A stretch of DNA of 5,464 nucleotides, from assembly GCA_016870295.1 (NCBI GenBank), contig VGBY01000072.1, positions 1 through 5,464 on the forward strand. The letters run 5' to 3'. The stretch is from Actinomycetota bacterium (lineage in GTDB: Bacteria; Actinomycetota; Acidimicrobiia; Acidimicrobiales; Ilumatobacteraceae). The notes below the pieces were generated by a model, which was not told where the DNA came from, searched no databases, and was given only the letters and a program-made list of their open reading frames with translations. Position 1 is the stretch's first letter; each line of letters begins with the position of its first letter. This document shows, piece after piece, positions 5,349 through 5,464 of the stretch. Position numbers and translations under genes: made by a program.

Positions 5349-5357
5349 CCCCAACCC

Positions 5358-5464
5358 GTGAGTCGCATTCTCGTCGTCGGAGCCGGCGGAGTCGGGGCAA
5401 GCATGGCGTCAATCGCCGAAACCCGCACCTTCTTTGACGCCTTCGTGCTGGCCGACATCAACGA
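5358..5464 (+). CDS. Saccharopine dehydrogenase / carboxynorspermidine dehydrogenase-like protein; 3' partial
   Basis: Only the first 35 residues are inside the window. They form a beta-alpha-beta dinucleotide-binding start: strand RILVVGAG, glycine loop GAGGVG (8-13), helix, and second strand FVLAD ending in D33-I-N. GAGGVG followed by FFDAFVLAD is the opening I associate with the saccharopine dehydrogenase NADP-binding domain, which includes saccharopine reductase and carboxynorspermidine dehydrogenase (lysine or polyamine metabolism); full members are about 400 residues. The GTG start is supported by AAGGAA 9 nt upstream and by the family N-terminus falling right at the start. The exact member cannot be settled from this fragment; another Rossmann enzyme is possible. 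Confidence 0.72.
   Translation, partial: MSRILVVGAGGVGASMASIAETRTFFDAFVLADIN

Noticed and set aside
5239..5357. Known riboswitch (lysine, SAM, mini-ykkC) in the gap before the saccharopine-like gene
   Set aside because: None of the consensus cores I remember is present; the stems are better described as an unassigned inverted repeat and a small hairpin.
5210..5461. Minus-strand open frame (83 codons) covering the structured gap and the last gene
   Set aside because: It lies antisense to the Rossmann-fold start and through the inverted repeat; no motif.
1..5464. CRISPR array, tRNA, insertion sequence, phage or defence genes
   Set aside because: No regularly spaced repeats, cloverleaf-like segments, transposase motifs or terminal inverted repeats were found by reading both strands.

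Overview
The window is a gene-dense stretch of a GC-rich chromosome. Its features suggest an actinobacterium, and I would guess the Acidimicrobiia (Ilumatobacter-like) lineage. The reasons are frequent GTG starts, codons often ending in G or C, and TANNNT -10 boxes placed 6-7 nt before start codons as in leaderless actinobacterial genes. The gene families (aminoglycoside-phosphotransferase-like kinase, lipocalin-like DUF, PhyH dioxygenase) also fit. The lineage is an inference from style and family content; there is no rRNA or other marker here.

Layout. (1) A plus-strand run, 1-2933, holds three tightly packed genes: a phosphotransferase of the APH/ecdysteroid-kinase-like class (5' end outside the window), a DUF7064/DUF7065-like protein, and a phytanoyl-CoA-dioxygenase-family (PhyH) Fe(II)/2-oxoglutarate oxygenase. 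They are joined by a 4-nt gap and an ATGA overlap, so they are very probably one operon. (2) At 2934-2987 is a convergent junction with a repeated motif and two mutually exclusive hairpins. (3) On the minus strand are a PfkB-family sugar kinase (3914-2988) and, upstream of it, a short-chain dehydrogenase (SDR, 4768-3983). Each has its own apparent leaderless promoter. (4) Divergent from the SDR across a gap of about 70 bp is a small cupin gene (plus strand, to 5238). (5) A 119-bp gap follows, with a long interrupted inverted repeat directly after the cupin stop and a second small hairpin before a Shine-Dalgarno sequence. (6) The 5' end of a saccharopine-dehydrogenase-like gene (GTG at 5358) runs off the right edge.

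How the genes may work together. The first operon combines a small-molecule kinase, a probable ligand-binding or isomerase-type beta-barrel protein, and an oxygenase. That is a plausible set for modifying a hydrophobic hydroxylated substrate, but the substrate cannot be read from the sequence. The PfkB kinase, SDR and cupin look like independent accessory metabolic genes; only SDR and cupin share a promoter region. No rRNA, tRNA, CRISPR array, insertion sequence, phage gene or defence system is visible. No gene-free stretch exceeds 300 bases. I found no clearly novel multi-gene system. The most unusual signals are the repeated leaderless promoter architecture and the structured gap at 5239-5334.
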